Source: Thiocapsa sp. (GTDB lineage Bacteria; Pseudomonadota; Gammaproteobacteria; Chromatiales; Chromatiaceae). Taken from it: a DNA stretch of 64,000 bases. Under the pieces are notes generated by a model that made no database searches, was not told the origin of the DNA, and worked only from the letters and a program-made list of their open reading frames with translations. The stretch covers positions 4,526,501 to 4,590,500 of the forward strand of contig NZ_CP073760.1 of the NCBI RefSeq assembly GCF_018399035.1, in the 5' to 3' direction. This document shows positions 18,633 through 26,530 of this stretch, piece after piece (position 1 is the stretch's first letter; every line of letters starts with the position of its first letter). Made by a program: the position numbers and the translations under genes.

Positions 18633-18727
18633 AGCCGGTCATCCGCGGTCGCTGCTCTCGCATGGCTCGCCGCATGGTGGCGGGCGCGTTGGAGACCGCC
18701 AGGTTTACCCGCCATGGATCTGGAACA

Positions 18728-20128
18728 TCAACGGCGCAGCGGCCCGAATCGGGCTTCGAGCGCCGGGAACGGGAGGCTGATCCAGCCCGGGAAGTGCACG
18801 ATGCCGGTTTCGGCGAGTTGCGCGCAGGCGTCGTGCTTCAACAGCAACGCGATCGGGCCGAGCTCCGGGTCACCGCGAAAGACCAATGCGTTGAACGGCG
18901 CCGCCCAGTCGTCGACGATCGCCATCCACGGCCATTGCATGGCGTAAGGCTCTTCGGGACCGAACGGGATGCAGGTCTCGGGACTGCTCGCGGTCAGGTT
19001 GACCAGTCCATGCGTCGCCGTCCACCAGGCCACCGAGCGGGCCGCCGCCAGCAGCAGGATCGCTGCGGTCGCCGCCGCGATCAGATGCCGCAGCGTTCGC
19101 CCGCGCACGGCCGGCGACAGCGGCGTGCTCCGCTGTTCTACAGCGAATACCGCAAGTGCGGCGAGCACCGTCAGCCCTAAACCGAGCCCGAAGCTCAGTC
19201 CGACCTTGAGCCGGATGCCCTCGCCGAGCAGAAAGCCGGCGCCGATTCCGAGCGCGGCGAGCGGCAGCAGCCAGGCCACCGGGCCGAGCAAGGCGGTGAG
19301 ACGTCCGCGCCAAGGCTGCCGCGGCGCGACGACCAGCAGCGTCCAGCCGAGACCGAGCAGGCCGATGCCGATCAGGAACCCAAGCTGCAGGTCGGTCGCC
19401 GGCAGCAGATAACCCGCGGCCGCCTCCGGGGCCAAGCGGCCGCGTTCATAGGTGGTGAGGCCGGTGATCGTCCAGGCCAAGCGCACCAACGCCGCCGCGG
19501 CGAACCCGCCGGCGAGCCAGTACCAGCGCCGCGCGTCGAGCCCCGCGCCGCGCCGGGCGATGGTGACCGCCAGCAGCGCGAGCAGGGCCGCCGCGGTGAA
19601 GGAGAGCGGATGCAGAAATACGAGCACCGCCCCCAGCACGAGCCCGTAGGCCAAGGTGGCGACACGCTCGGGATAGAGTAGCGCGGCGAGCACGAACGGC
19701 CAGCTCAGGTGCAACGTCACCATCAGTTCCGACACGCCCGAGAAATTGAGCTGCAAGGCCAGAAGCCCGAGCACAGGATAGGCCCAGAGCCAGGGCGCGC
19801 GCCGCCGCACCAGCCACCAGGCGATGGCGAGCGATGCCCAGGGCAACAGGGCGTAGCCGAGCGAGAACGCGTGCCGCAGCACCAGTACATCATCGGAGAC
19901 GCGCCAGGTGAGCAGCACCGGGACCTGCGCGAGTGCGGCACTCACGCGCAGGTTCGGGATCAGCGGCTCGCCGGTCAGCAGGATCCGCATGAAGTACCAT
20001 CCACCATCGCCGTAGAGCGGCGCGCCGACCAGTCCGACGACGACGGCCACCGCGCCGATCAGGCCGAGCGCCGCGAGCAACAATCGGCGGGTTGCCCGCG
20101 GCGGGCGCATGTCGAGTTGTGCGCTCAC
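18728..20128 (-). CDS. Multi-pass membrane protein, possible lipid-linked glycosyltransferase-like
   Basis: The GTG at 20128 is chosen because GGAGG lies five to six bases upstream; the ATG at 20110 has no ribosome site. The 466-residue product has about ten or eleven hydrophobic helices, a short cytoplasmic start, a first-loop GAPLYGDGGWYFMR with acidic residues just after helix one, and a soluble C-terminal part of about 100 residues. Acidic residues in the first periplasmic loop are a feature of GT-C glycosyltransferases, but I cannot confirm that family. The gene faces opgH tail to tail and stands alone. Its function is unknown; membrane sugar transfer is a guess. Confidence 0.6.
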   Translation of the reverse strand: MSAQLDMRPPRATRRLLLAALGLIGAVAVVVGLVGAPLYGDGGWYFMRILLTGEPLIPNLRVSAALAQVPVLLTWRVSDDVLVLRHAFSLGYALLPWASLAIAWWLVRRRAPWLWAYPVLGLLALQLNFSGVSELMVTLHLSWPFVLAALLYPERVATLAYGLVLGAVLVFLHPLSFTAAALLALLAVTIARRGAGLDARRWYWLAGGFAAAALVRLAWTITGLTTYERGRLAPEAAAGYLLPATDLQLGFLIGIGLLGLGWTLLVVAPRQPWRGRLTALLGPVAWLLPLAALGIGAGFLLGEGIRLKVGLSFGLGLGLTVLAALAVFAVEQRSTPLSPAVRGRTLRHLIAAATAAILLLAAARSVAWWTATHGLVNLTASSPETCIPFGPEEPYAMQWPWMAIVDDWAAPFNALVFRGDPELGPIALLLKHDACAQLAETGIVHFPGWISLPFPALEARFGPLRR

Positions 20129-20485
20129 GCCGCCTCCGCCGCTTGACGGGCGAGGCACCAGTCGGTCGACCGCGACGAGGCTCCAACCATCGCCCGCACT
20201 CGCGGCGTGCTGCAGCGCTTGCGCGAGAGCCCTGCGCGGCCGTGGGCCCTGGATCGCGTGGGTCCGTCGAAGTTGTGCCGAAAAAGCCGGGAACAGACTC
20301 TGAGAGATTCCATGGCAAGGATGACTGTCTTCAGCATCTTTAATCGTTTTTTGCTTGGAATGGAGCGTGCATTAGGAGGCCGTTGTCTCCGGAAAGCGAC
20401 GAGCCCCACTGGGGAGACCGCCGTGCGTGCAGGCACCATTTTACACTGACTGCCTCGATCCATTGCCGCGGTGCATTCGCCGCAC

Positions 20486-20610
20486 GCGTCTGAGCGCGGC
20501 TGAAAGGCGGGTGCTCCTCGCGTCTCGCGACGGGCTTGAGAAGCTGCATCTGCTGCTGTGGTCGGCGCCGGCAGGTCCGGTTGCCGTGCAGGTGCCGTCC
20601 CGGCAGCCGG
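20486..20610 (+). repeat. Duplicated 3' end of opgH
   Basis: About 120 bp match the last coding stretch of opgH (18455-18575) with only scattered changes: the encoded peptides read LSAAERRVLLASRDG here and LSAAEKRVLLSHRDG in opgH. The copy is not attached to any open gene. It lies 50 bp before a copy of the vapC 3' end, and both precede the AAA gene. Confidence 0.85.
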
Positions 20611-20646
20611 GCTGTGACGGAGTGGGCGGGAAGGCGAGCGGTGCGC

Positions 20647-20710
20647 CTGTCGAGACCCAATGTAAGGTCAGGCCGAGGAGTTTTGCGGCCTGATTCAAAC
20701 GCCGGTCGAA
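20647..20710 (-). pseudogene. Duplicated 3' end of vapC
   Basis: Forty-five bases (20666-20710) are identical to the end of the intact vapC gene (22559-22603), encoding FDRRLNQAAKLLGLTL on the minus strand. A shared CCTGTCGAGAC lies just to the left in both copies. This is a truncated relic of a second vapC copy. Confidence 0.85.
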
Positions 20711-20799
20711 AACGCCGGAGTGCCGGGTGGCTCCGCCCCGGCTGTCGTCCTGAACCTGCATGTTATGCTCGGGGTATCCTGTCGTCCGCGAGGTGTTCG

Positions 20800-22372
20800 A
20801 TGCGCTTCTTCAACACCGAGGGCCCGGTTCGGTCCGAGGATCATTACCGTCTACCGCCCCTGCAACGCTGGGATCTAGACGAGATCCTGATGCTCATCGC
20901 GCAGAAGAAATACTTCCTGCTCCATGCCCCGCGGCAGACCGGCAAGACCACCTGCCTGCTGGCGTTGATGGAGCATCTGAACCGGGAGGGCCGTTATCGG
21001 GCGGTCTATGCCAACCTGGAGGGGGCACAGGCCTATCGCGAGCGGGTCGACCCGGCCATGGCGACGATTGTCACCGACATCGCCGCCGCGGCGGGCGTCT
21101 GGCTCGGCGATGCCGCCCCGGCTCTGCATGCGGCGGAGGTGTTGGCCGTTACGCCGCCCGGCTCGGCCCTCGGGGTGTTTTTGACACAGTGGTGCCAACG
21201 CTCTTCCAAGCCCTTGGTTCTGCTGCTCGACGAGGTGGATGCCCTGATCGGCGATACCCTGATCAGCCTGCTGCGCCAGTTGCGCGCAGGCTATCCGCAG
21301 CGTCCGGGGGCTTTTCCGCAGACCGTCATCCTCTGCGGCGTTCGCGATCTGCGTGACTACCGGATTCATTCCACGGCAGAGGCGTCGATCATCACCGGCG
21401 GCAGTGCGTTCAACATCAAGGCCAAGTCGTTGCGGTTGGGCGACTTCACCGCCGCCGAGGTCGGGACGCTGCTGCTGGAGCACACGGCCGAGACCGGACA
21501 GGTCTTTACCCCCGATGCACTGGCGCGGGTCTGGGAGTTGACGCAAGGCCAACCCTGGTTGGTCAATGCACTCGCGTACCGGGCCTGTTTCGAGATGCCC
21601 GAGGGGCGCGATCGCAGCCGCCCGATCACGACCGACCTGATCGATCACGCCAAGGAGCAGATGATTTCGGAGCGTGTGACCCATCTCGATCAGTTGGCCG
21701 ACAAGCTGTGCGAGGGACGCGTGCGGCGCGTGATCGAGCCGATGTTGGCAGGAACCTCGACGGGGAGGTGTCGGAGGACGACCGACAGTATCTGGTCGAT
21801 CTGGGCCTGCTGCGACGCGACGGCACGGGTGGACTGGTGGTGGCCAATCCCATCTATCGCGAGGTGCTGCCCCGTGCCCTGGCCGGCGGGCCGCAAGATA
21901 CCTTGCCCCGCATCGCCCCGACCTGGCTGAACGCCGACGGCAGTCTGAACCCCGAACGTCTGCTGGATGCCTTCCTCGTGTTCTGGCGCCGGCACGGGAG
22001 CCGCTCCTGCGTAGCGCCCCCTATCACGAGATCGCCCCGCACTTGGTGCTGATGGCCTTCCTGCACCGCGTCATCAACGGCGGCGGAATCCTCGAGCGCG
22101 AATACGCCATCGGCATGGGGCGGATGGATCTTTGTCTGCGCTACGGCGCAGTGACCTTGGGCATGGAGCTGAAGGTCTGGCGCGATGGCGCTTCGGACCC
22201 ACTCACCGAAGGGCTCGGGCAACTCGACGCTTATCTCGCCGGCCTGGGTATCGTCACGGGCTGGCTGGTGATCTTCGACCGACGCTCGGGTCAGCCGCCG
22301 ATCCGCGAGCGCACCGGCGCACAGACCGAGACCAGTCCAGGGGGCAGGCGCATCCAGGTGGTGCGTGCCTGA
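20800..22372 (+). pseudogene. AAA-ATPase with C-terminal PD-(D/E)XK nuclease-like domain, two frameshifts
   Basis: The frame from the ATG at 20800 starts MRFFNTEGPVRSEDHYRLPP and carries Walker A APRQTGKTT and Walker B LVLLLDEVDAL. It runs in frame to about 21755. There a lost base moves the reading frame, and DGEVSEDDRQYLVDLGLLRR continues one base earlier. A second lost base near 21998 shifts to the frame of YHEIAPHLVLMAFLHRVINGGG. The last part holds MGRMDLCLRYG and LGMELKVW, the D...E-x-K pattern of PD-(D/E)XK nucleases. With both shifts repaired the protein would have about 524 residues, as in the AAA-ATPase-like/DUF1703 group. Either the gene is decayed or there are two sequencing deletions. 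Confidence 0.75.
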
Positions 22373-22452
22373 GCCGACCCTCCGAGCCGTTCGATCACAC
22401 CCCGCTGCCGCGCCTGTTGAAGGCGACGTTCCAATGTTCGTCGGGGTATGTC

Positions 22453-22518
22453 GATGACCTATTCCGACGTCCCGGCCTTTTTCCGGTGGTTCACGCCTGT
22501 CTTGGCCGGGCTCCTGCG
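22453..22518 (+). repeat. Internal opgH fragment
   Basis: About 65 bp match opgH 18050-18115 (the peptide VPAFFRWFTPVLAGLL here, VPAFFWWFTPVLAGLL in opgH). Just after it comes the CCTGTCGAGAC junction and then the intact vapC, mirroring the arrangement at 20486-20710. Confidence 0.85.
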
Positions 22519-22549
22519 GCGCGAAAGCGAGCAGCGCTCCTGTCGAGAC

Positions 22550-22972
22550 TCAGGGCAGGGTCAGGCCGAGGAGTTTTGCGGCCTGATTCAAACGCCGGTC
22601 GAAGCAGGAAAAACAGAGCGGCAAATCCGACTGCACCATGGCGATGTGGGCTGCCGCCAATTGCACTGCATCGTAGCCGCGCAAGGCGAAGGCATCGGCA
22701 AACTCCCCGGCACGCACCACAAGATTTTGCGTGACCTCCATTACGACATAATGGGGCCAGTCCCTGGCTAGGTCCGCCTTGGCGAGCTCCAGCGCAGACT
22801 GATCAGCCGGGGCTGCACGGGCGCGCCGTGCCACCGCTGCATGAAATTCGGCCCAGGCGATCCGGCACACCACGACGGCGTCTGCCTCTGCGACGAGGCC
22901 CTTCGCCCGGGAGCTGTCCGGCTCGGCAACGTAGAGCTTGACCACGGCGGATGTGTCGCAAAACAAAATCAT
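22550..22972 (-). CDS. vapC: VapC-type PIN-domain toxin
   Basis: The 140-residue product is a PIN-domain ribonuclease of the VapC toxin type: Asp in FCDTSAVVKLY (residue 6), Glu in AWAEFHAAV (about 42) and Asp in GYDAVQLAAA near residue 100 form the metal-binding site, followed by CFDRRLNQAA. It would cleave RNA when released from its antitoxin. The start overlaps the vapB stop as ATGA. The 3' end is duplicated at 20647-20710. Confidence 0.88.
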   Translation of the reverse strand: MILFCDTSAVVKLYVAEPDSSRAKGLVAEADAVVVCRIAWAEFHAAVARRARAAPADQSALELAKADLARDWPHYVVMEVTQNLVVRAGEFADAFALRGYDAVQLAAAHIAMVQSDLPLCFSCFDRRLNQAAKLLGLTLP

Positions 22973-23232
22973 CCCCGATCTTCTTGGACCAGCTCCGAGA
23001 GTAAGGGGCCTTCAGGCGAGAGACGAATATCGGCGCCCGCTGGTTTGCCGCCGCTCCACTGCGCCGCCCCGGAGACCAGTAGTCGGCCGATGCCGTGCTC
23101 GTCGCCGTTCGGAACGGCTGTGAGCCGCGCAATCACCCGGCGGTGCGACGTGATTTCGATGGGTTGGCCTGTGCGAGCCTCGGCAAGGTAATGCGCAAGC
23201 CTGGATTTGAGCTCTCGGACCGAGACGGACAT
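22969..23232 (-). CDS. vapB: Phd/VapB-type antitoxin
   Basis: An 87-residue protein starting at the ATG at 23232 (MSVSVRELKSRLAHYLAEAR). The N-terminal half is a Phd/YefM-like DNA-binding fold (VRELKSRL..YL..A..G.PIEIT..RRVIARL). The acidic C-terminal half (LSPEGPLLSELVQEDRG) is the expected toxin-wrapping tail. It directly precedes vapC with a 4-bp overlap and probably represses its own operon. The longer frame upstream is not coding. Confidence 0.85.
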   Translation of the reverse strand: MSVSVRELKSRLAHYLAEARTGQPIEITSHRRVIARLTAVPNGDEHGIGRLLVSGAAQWSGGKPAGADIRLSPEGPLLSELVQEDRG

Positions 23233-23306
23233 TTTGTAGTCACCAATATGATGCGACTGCTTGATTGTGGTCACCGTATAGGATTCTGTCAAGGACGCCA
23301 CCGGCC

Positions 23307-23390
23307 TAAACCGCGCCCGGCGCTGTATGCGATGGTTTCGGATGGGATCGGCCCCGGCAGACTTGACGGCCGTCGGAGCCGGCACGGTGC
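23307..23390 (+). repeat. Type I dispersed repeat, copy with eroded right end
   Basis: TAAACCGCGCCCGG starts the element, followed by GTATGCGATGGTTTCGGATGGGATCGGCCCC. The right end reads GGCACGGTGC instead of GGCGCGGTTT. It lies between vapB and the Hsp70-like gene. Confidence 0.75.
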
Positions 23391-23422
23391 GCCATGCATG
23401 TCCGCAGCACCGAGGCTCCGGG

Positions 23423-25264
23423 TCAGCCGCCACCGCGCGTGTTGAAGGCGACGTTCCACTGCTCGTCCGGTCTGTCGACCGGGATCGCCGTCAGCTCCAA
23501 GGTGCCGACCTCGGTCACCGTGGCCTGAAGCCGGACCGCGACGACCTCGCCCTTCTTGTGATCCTTTGCGGGCAGGACGGTCTGGATCTCGGCGAGCTCC
23601 TCGAGCTCCTCTTCGCGCCACTCCTCCAGCAGCTCGCCGACCTCGTCCTCGCGCCGGACGCTCGAGCCGAAGAAGCGGAAGCGCACCGCCTCGCCGACCA
23701 CGAGACCGAACTCCTGCGGCGGGGCCACCGGACCCGAGCCCTCTTCGAGTCCGAACGGCACCAGGCAGAGCGCCTGGATCTCGGGCTCCATGCCGGGGAT
23801 GGCCGGCATGGAACTCTCGACCCCGACATAGTAGGAGTGGGACGTGCCGCCGCGGATGCGCACCCCGCCGTGACGTCGGACGTGGGCGTAAAAGGCGGCC
23901 CCGCGGGCGACGGCCAGATCCAGATCGCGTGCATCCAGGAGGCGGGCCACGGGCGCATCCTCCGCGCTCAGCCACTGGTTGAGCACCTCGAGCACGCGCT
24001 CCTGGAGGACCGGTGCCTTGAAGACGCCGCCGTTGAAGAGCACTGCCGTCGGATGCAGGAAGCTCGCCCCCGGCGTTTGGGCCACGAAGCCCTGCAGGTC
24101 CTCGGTCGCGCCGGTTTGTCGGCCGAGGAAGGCGGCCAGATGACGGGTCACGGCCGGGTCCTGCGCATAGGGCAGACCGACCTTGGTGATCGCGCCGCGC
24201 GCGCGTACGGCGGGGCGACTGTCGGCGGCGACCGCCGGGAAAAAGCCCTCGATCAGGGTCGAGCGGACCTCCTCGCGCGTGAGCTCGGTGCGGATGCTGC
24301 CGCCGATCAGACGCGAGCCGCGGCTCGGGACCACCACCGGCATGCCCTCCAGGTCCGGATCGGCCAGCAGTGACTCCTTGGCGATGCGGCAGCCGTGCGT
24401 CAGCGCCTGCAGCTGCCAGCGATCCAGCTCCACGCCGGTCTTCGCCAGCTTCTGTTTCAACAGATGGGCGAGGGTCAGGTCCATGTTGTCGCCGCCGAGC
24501 AGGATGTGCTCGCCGACGGCGACGCGGGTCAGCTCGAGTGCGCCGTCCTGCTCGGTGACCGCGATCAGCGACAGATCCGTGGTCCCGCCGCCGACATCGA
24601 CCACCAGGATGATGTCGCCGACCTGTACCTCATGCCGCCAAGCGCCTTGGGTGTCGTTGACCCAGGAGTAGAGCGCCGCCTGCGGCTCTTCGAGCAGGAC
24701 CAGGTGCTCGATACCGATCGCACGTGCCGCCTCCGCGGTCAGCTCGCGCGCCGCCGGATCAAAGGAGGCCGGCACCGTGACCGTGACCTCCTGACGACTG
24801 AGCTGGTCATAGGGAAACTGCCCGTTCCAGGCATCGCGCAGATGGGCGAGGTAATGCACCGTCGCGTCGAATGGCGAGATGCGCGGGATCTCGTCCGGTG
24901 CGCCGGCCGGCAGGATCGCGGACTTGCGGTCGATGTCCGGATGACAGAGCCAGCTTTTGGCGCTCGAGACCAGACGGATCGGCGTCGTGGTGCCCTGGTT
25001 GCGGGCCATCTCGCCGCAGATGCGGGTGAGGTCGGTCTGCCAAGGCAGACCCAGGTCCGCGGCCTTGAGCTCGTCCGGATGCGGTAGATAGAGACAGGAC
25101 GGCAGCAGAGGACGGGCCTCCACGGAGCCGGGGCCGATCAGCTGCGGGATGGAGACGAGGCCCTGGACGATGTTCTCGCCCTCGCTCTGGTCCGAATCCA
25201 CGAACGACAGGGCGCAATGAGTGGTCCCCAGATCGATGCCGACGGCGTAGCGATAGTGGCTCAC
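23423..25264 (-). CDS. Hsp70-family protein (DnaK-like paralogue)
   Basis: This 613-residue Hsp70-type ATPase starts at a GTG at 25264, preceded by GGAG and overlapping the upstream stop as GTGA. The actin-like ATPase domain shows phosphate 1 YAVGIDLGTTHCALSF, phosphate 2 LVVDVGGGTTDLSL and the adenosine-site LFNGGVFKAPVLQ. There is a beta-rich C-terminal part but no long helical lid and no EEVD end, unlike DnaK. No dnaJ or grpE is nearby. It is coupled to the DUF2760 gene, a pairing I recall from other proteobacteria, so it probably works with that protein rather than as the general chaperone. Confidence 0.88.
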   Translation of the reverse strand: MSHYRYAVGIDLGTTHCALSFVDSDQSEGENIVQGLVSIPQLIGPGSVEARPLLPSCLYLPHPDELKAADLGLPWQTDLTRICGEMARNQGTTTPIRLVSSAKSWLCHPDIDRKSAILPAGAPDEIPRISPFDATVHYLAHLRDAWNGQFPYDQLSRQEVTVTVPASFDPAARELTAEAARAIGIEHLVLLEEPQAALYSWVNDTQGAWRHEVQVGDIILVVDVGGGTTDLSLIAVTEQDGALELTRVAVGEHILLGGDNMDLTLAHLLKQKLAKTGVELDRWQLQALTHGCRIAKESLLADPDLEGMPVVVPSRGSRLIGGSIRTELTREEVRSTLIEGFFPAVAADSRPAVRARGAITKVGLPYAQDPAVTRHLAAFLGRQTGATEDLQGFVAQTPGASFLHPTAVLFNGGVFKAPVLQERVLEVLNQWLSAEDAPVARLLDARDLDLAVARGAAFYAHVRRHGGVRIRGGTSHSYYVGVESSMPAIPGMEPEIQALCLVPFGLEEGSGPVAPPQEFGLVVGEAVRFRFFGSSVRREDEVGELLEEWREEELEELAEIQTVLPAKDHKKGEVVAVRLQATVTEVGTLELTAIPVDRPDEQWNVAFNTRGGG

Positions 25265-25812
25265 AGCTCCACCTCCGCGGCGGCGAGGATGCGCAGGTCG
25301 TGTCCGCCGGTGGTCTTGGGGAGATCCATCCCCGTGACCCGCCAGCCGCGATGCACCAGCGTTCCCTGGAAGGGCGGATCTCCGACGACGTTGCCGGTCG
25401 GTCGATTGGCGGAGGCGTCGAAACCGGGCGTCAGGGTGACGCGGCTGCCCTCGGGCTCCTCGCGCACCGGCGTGATCTTCAGATGGGCGTTCAGGACACC
25501 CCGGCAGCCCTGATGGACGATGCGTGCGGCAGCGCCGATCTCCTGATCGGAGGCGCCCTTGAGGTCTTCCTGCAGAAAGTCCACCAAGCGCCCCTCTTTC
25601 TGCAGCAAACCGAGCAGGAGCAAGGCCGAATCCGGCGCAGCGCTCGCCAAGGGCACCGCAGCGGGTGCCGCGGGCCGCGCCAAGGCGTGCTCGCCTTCGC
25701 CCTTGGCGAGCAATCCGACGGCGCGGGCGAAGCCCGGATCCTTCAAGATACGTTTGAAGCTGGTGAAGGCGATGAGGGCCCTCCGGAAAAAGGAAGGCGT
25801 TGCTGAGCCCAT
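25261..25812 (-). CDS. DUF2760-family protein
   Basis: A 183-residue protein recognised from its genomic pairing with an Hsp70-like gene and from its C-terminal region: LLQKEGRLVDFLQEDLKGASDQEIGAAAR, then VHQGCRGVLNAHLKITPV, and a beta-rich end GWRVTGMDLPKTTGGHDLRI. The N-terminal 60 residues include a variable Ala/Pro linker. GAGGA lies upstream of the ATG at 25812. It shares a GTGA overlap with the Hsp70 gene. It may be a client-recognition or co-chaperone partner, but the function is not established. Confidence 0.75.
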   Translation of the reverse strand: MGSATPSFFRRALIAFTSFKRILKDPGFARAVGLLAKGEGEHALARPAAPAAVPLASAAPDSALLLLGLLQKEGRLVDFLQEDLKGASDQEIGAAARIVHQGCRGVLNAHLKITPVREEPEGSRVTLTPGFDASANRPTGNVVGDPPFQGTLVHRGWRVTGMDLPKTTGGHDLRILAAAEVEL

Positions 25813-26016
25813 GGAAGCATCCTCGTGACGGCCAATTTAATCGGTTCGGACGGCGGGCGATCGCACGCCGTCCCGAGGTGCGCATGGTACCGCGCCGCTC
25901 GCTGTCGCTCGACCGTGGATTTCACGGAAATCGGGCGATCTACCTGCACCCGCCTCGATGGCATAATAGGGGTATCACCAACAGCCCGGATCGGGCGACA
26001 TCAGGGGTCTCGGTCG

Positions 26017-26322
26017 ATGCATCCGACACAATCACAGGCGCCCGGCGCGCCGACCATGGGCGAGCGCCGCAAGATGGTCGAGATCGCGGCCTATTTTCTC
26101 GCCGAGCATCGGGGGTTCGCCCCCGGCGGGGCGGATGCCGACTGGCGCCGGGCCGAGCAGGCCATCGACGCCATGATCGCGGACGGACTCGTCGGCGAAT
26201 CCGGCCATGAGCTCAGTGGCGACTCGGTGCATCGCGCGGAGGTGTCCGAGGGCATCCGCAACGCGCTCAAGCTCGGCGGCGGACTGTCGGGTGGATCTTC
26301 GCCGCGCTCCGAGCGCGCGTGA
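26017..26322 (+). CDS. DUF2934-type small protein
   Basis: A 101-residue protein from the ATG at 26017 (AGGGG about ten bases upstream). The block IAAYFLAEHRGFAPGGADADWRRAEQAIDAMIADGL fits the DUF2934 pattern (A..IA...yeeRG..pG..deDW..AE). The rest is polar. It is likely a small cytoplasmic protein of unknown role and is divergent from the DUF2760/Hsp70 pair. The family assignment was made by eye. Confidence 0.65.
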   Translation: MHPTQSQAPGAPTMGERRKMVEIAAYFLAEHRGFAPGGADADWRRAEQAIDAMIADGLVGESGHELSGDSVHRAEVSEGIRNALKLGGGLSGGSSPRSERA

Positions 26323-26530
26323 GCCGGGTTGTTGACGGGCTGATTGCACGGCGGCGGAAACGGTCGTGCTCTGTCATCTGCCGTCGCTGCCGACGGATCC
26401 CAGTGCCCTTTCCTGACGACCAAGTGCGAACGGATATCGTTCTGAAAGCGGCGTAGGACGCGCCTGCTCAATTCAACCCTTGCTGCGACACAGACGTGCG
26501 CGGTGCCCCTGCTTTGATCTGGAATTCCAC

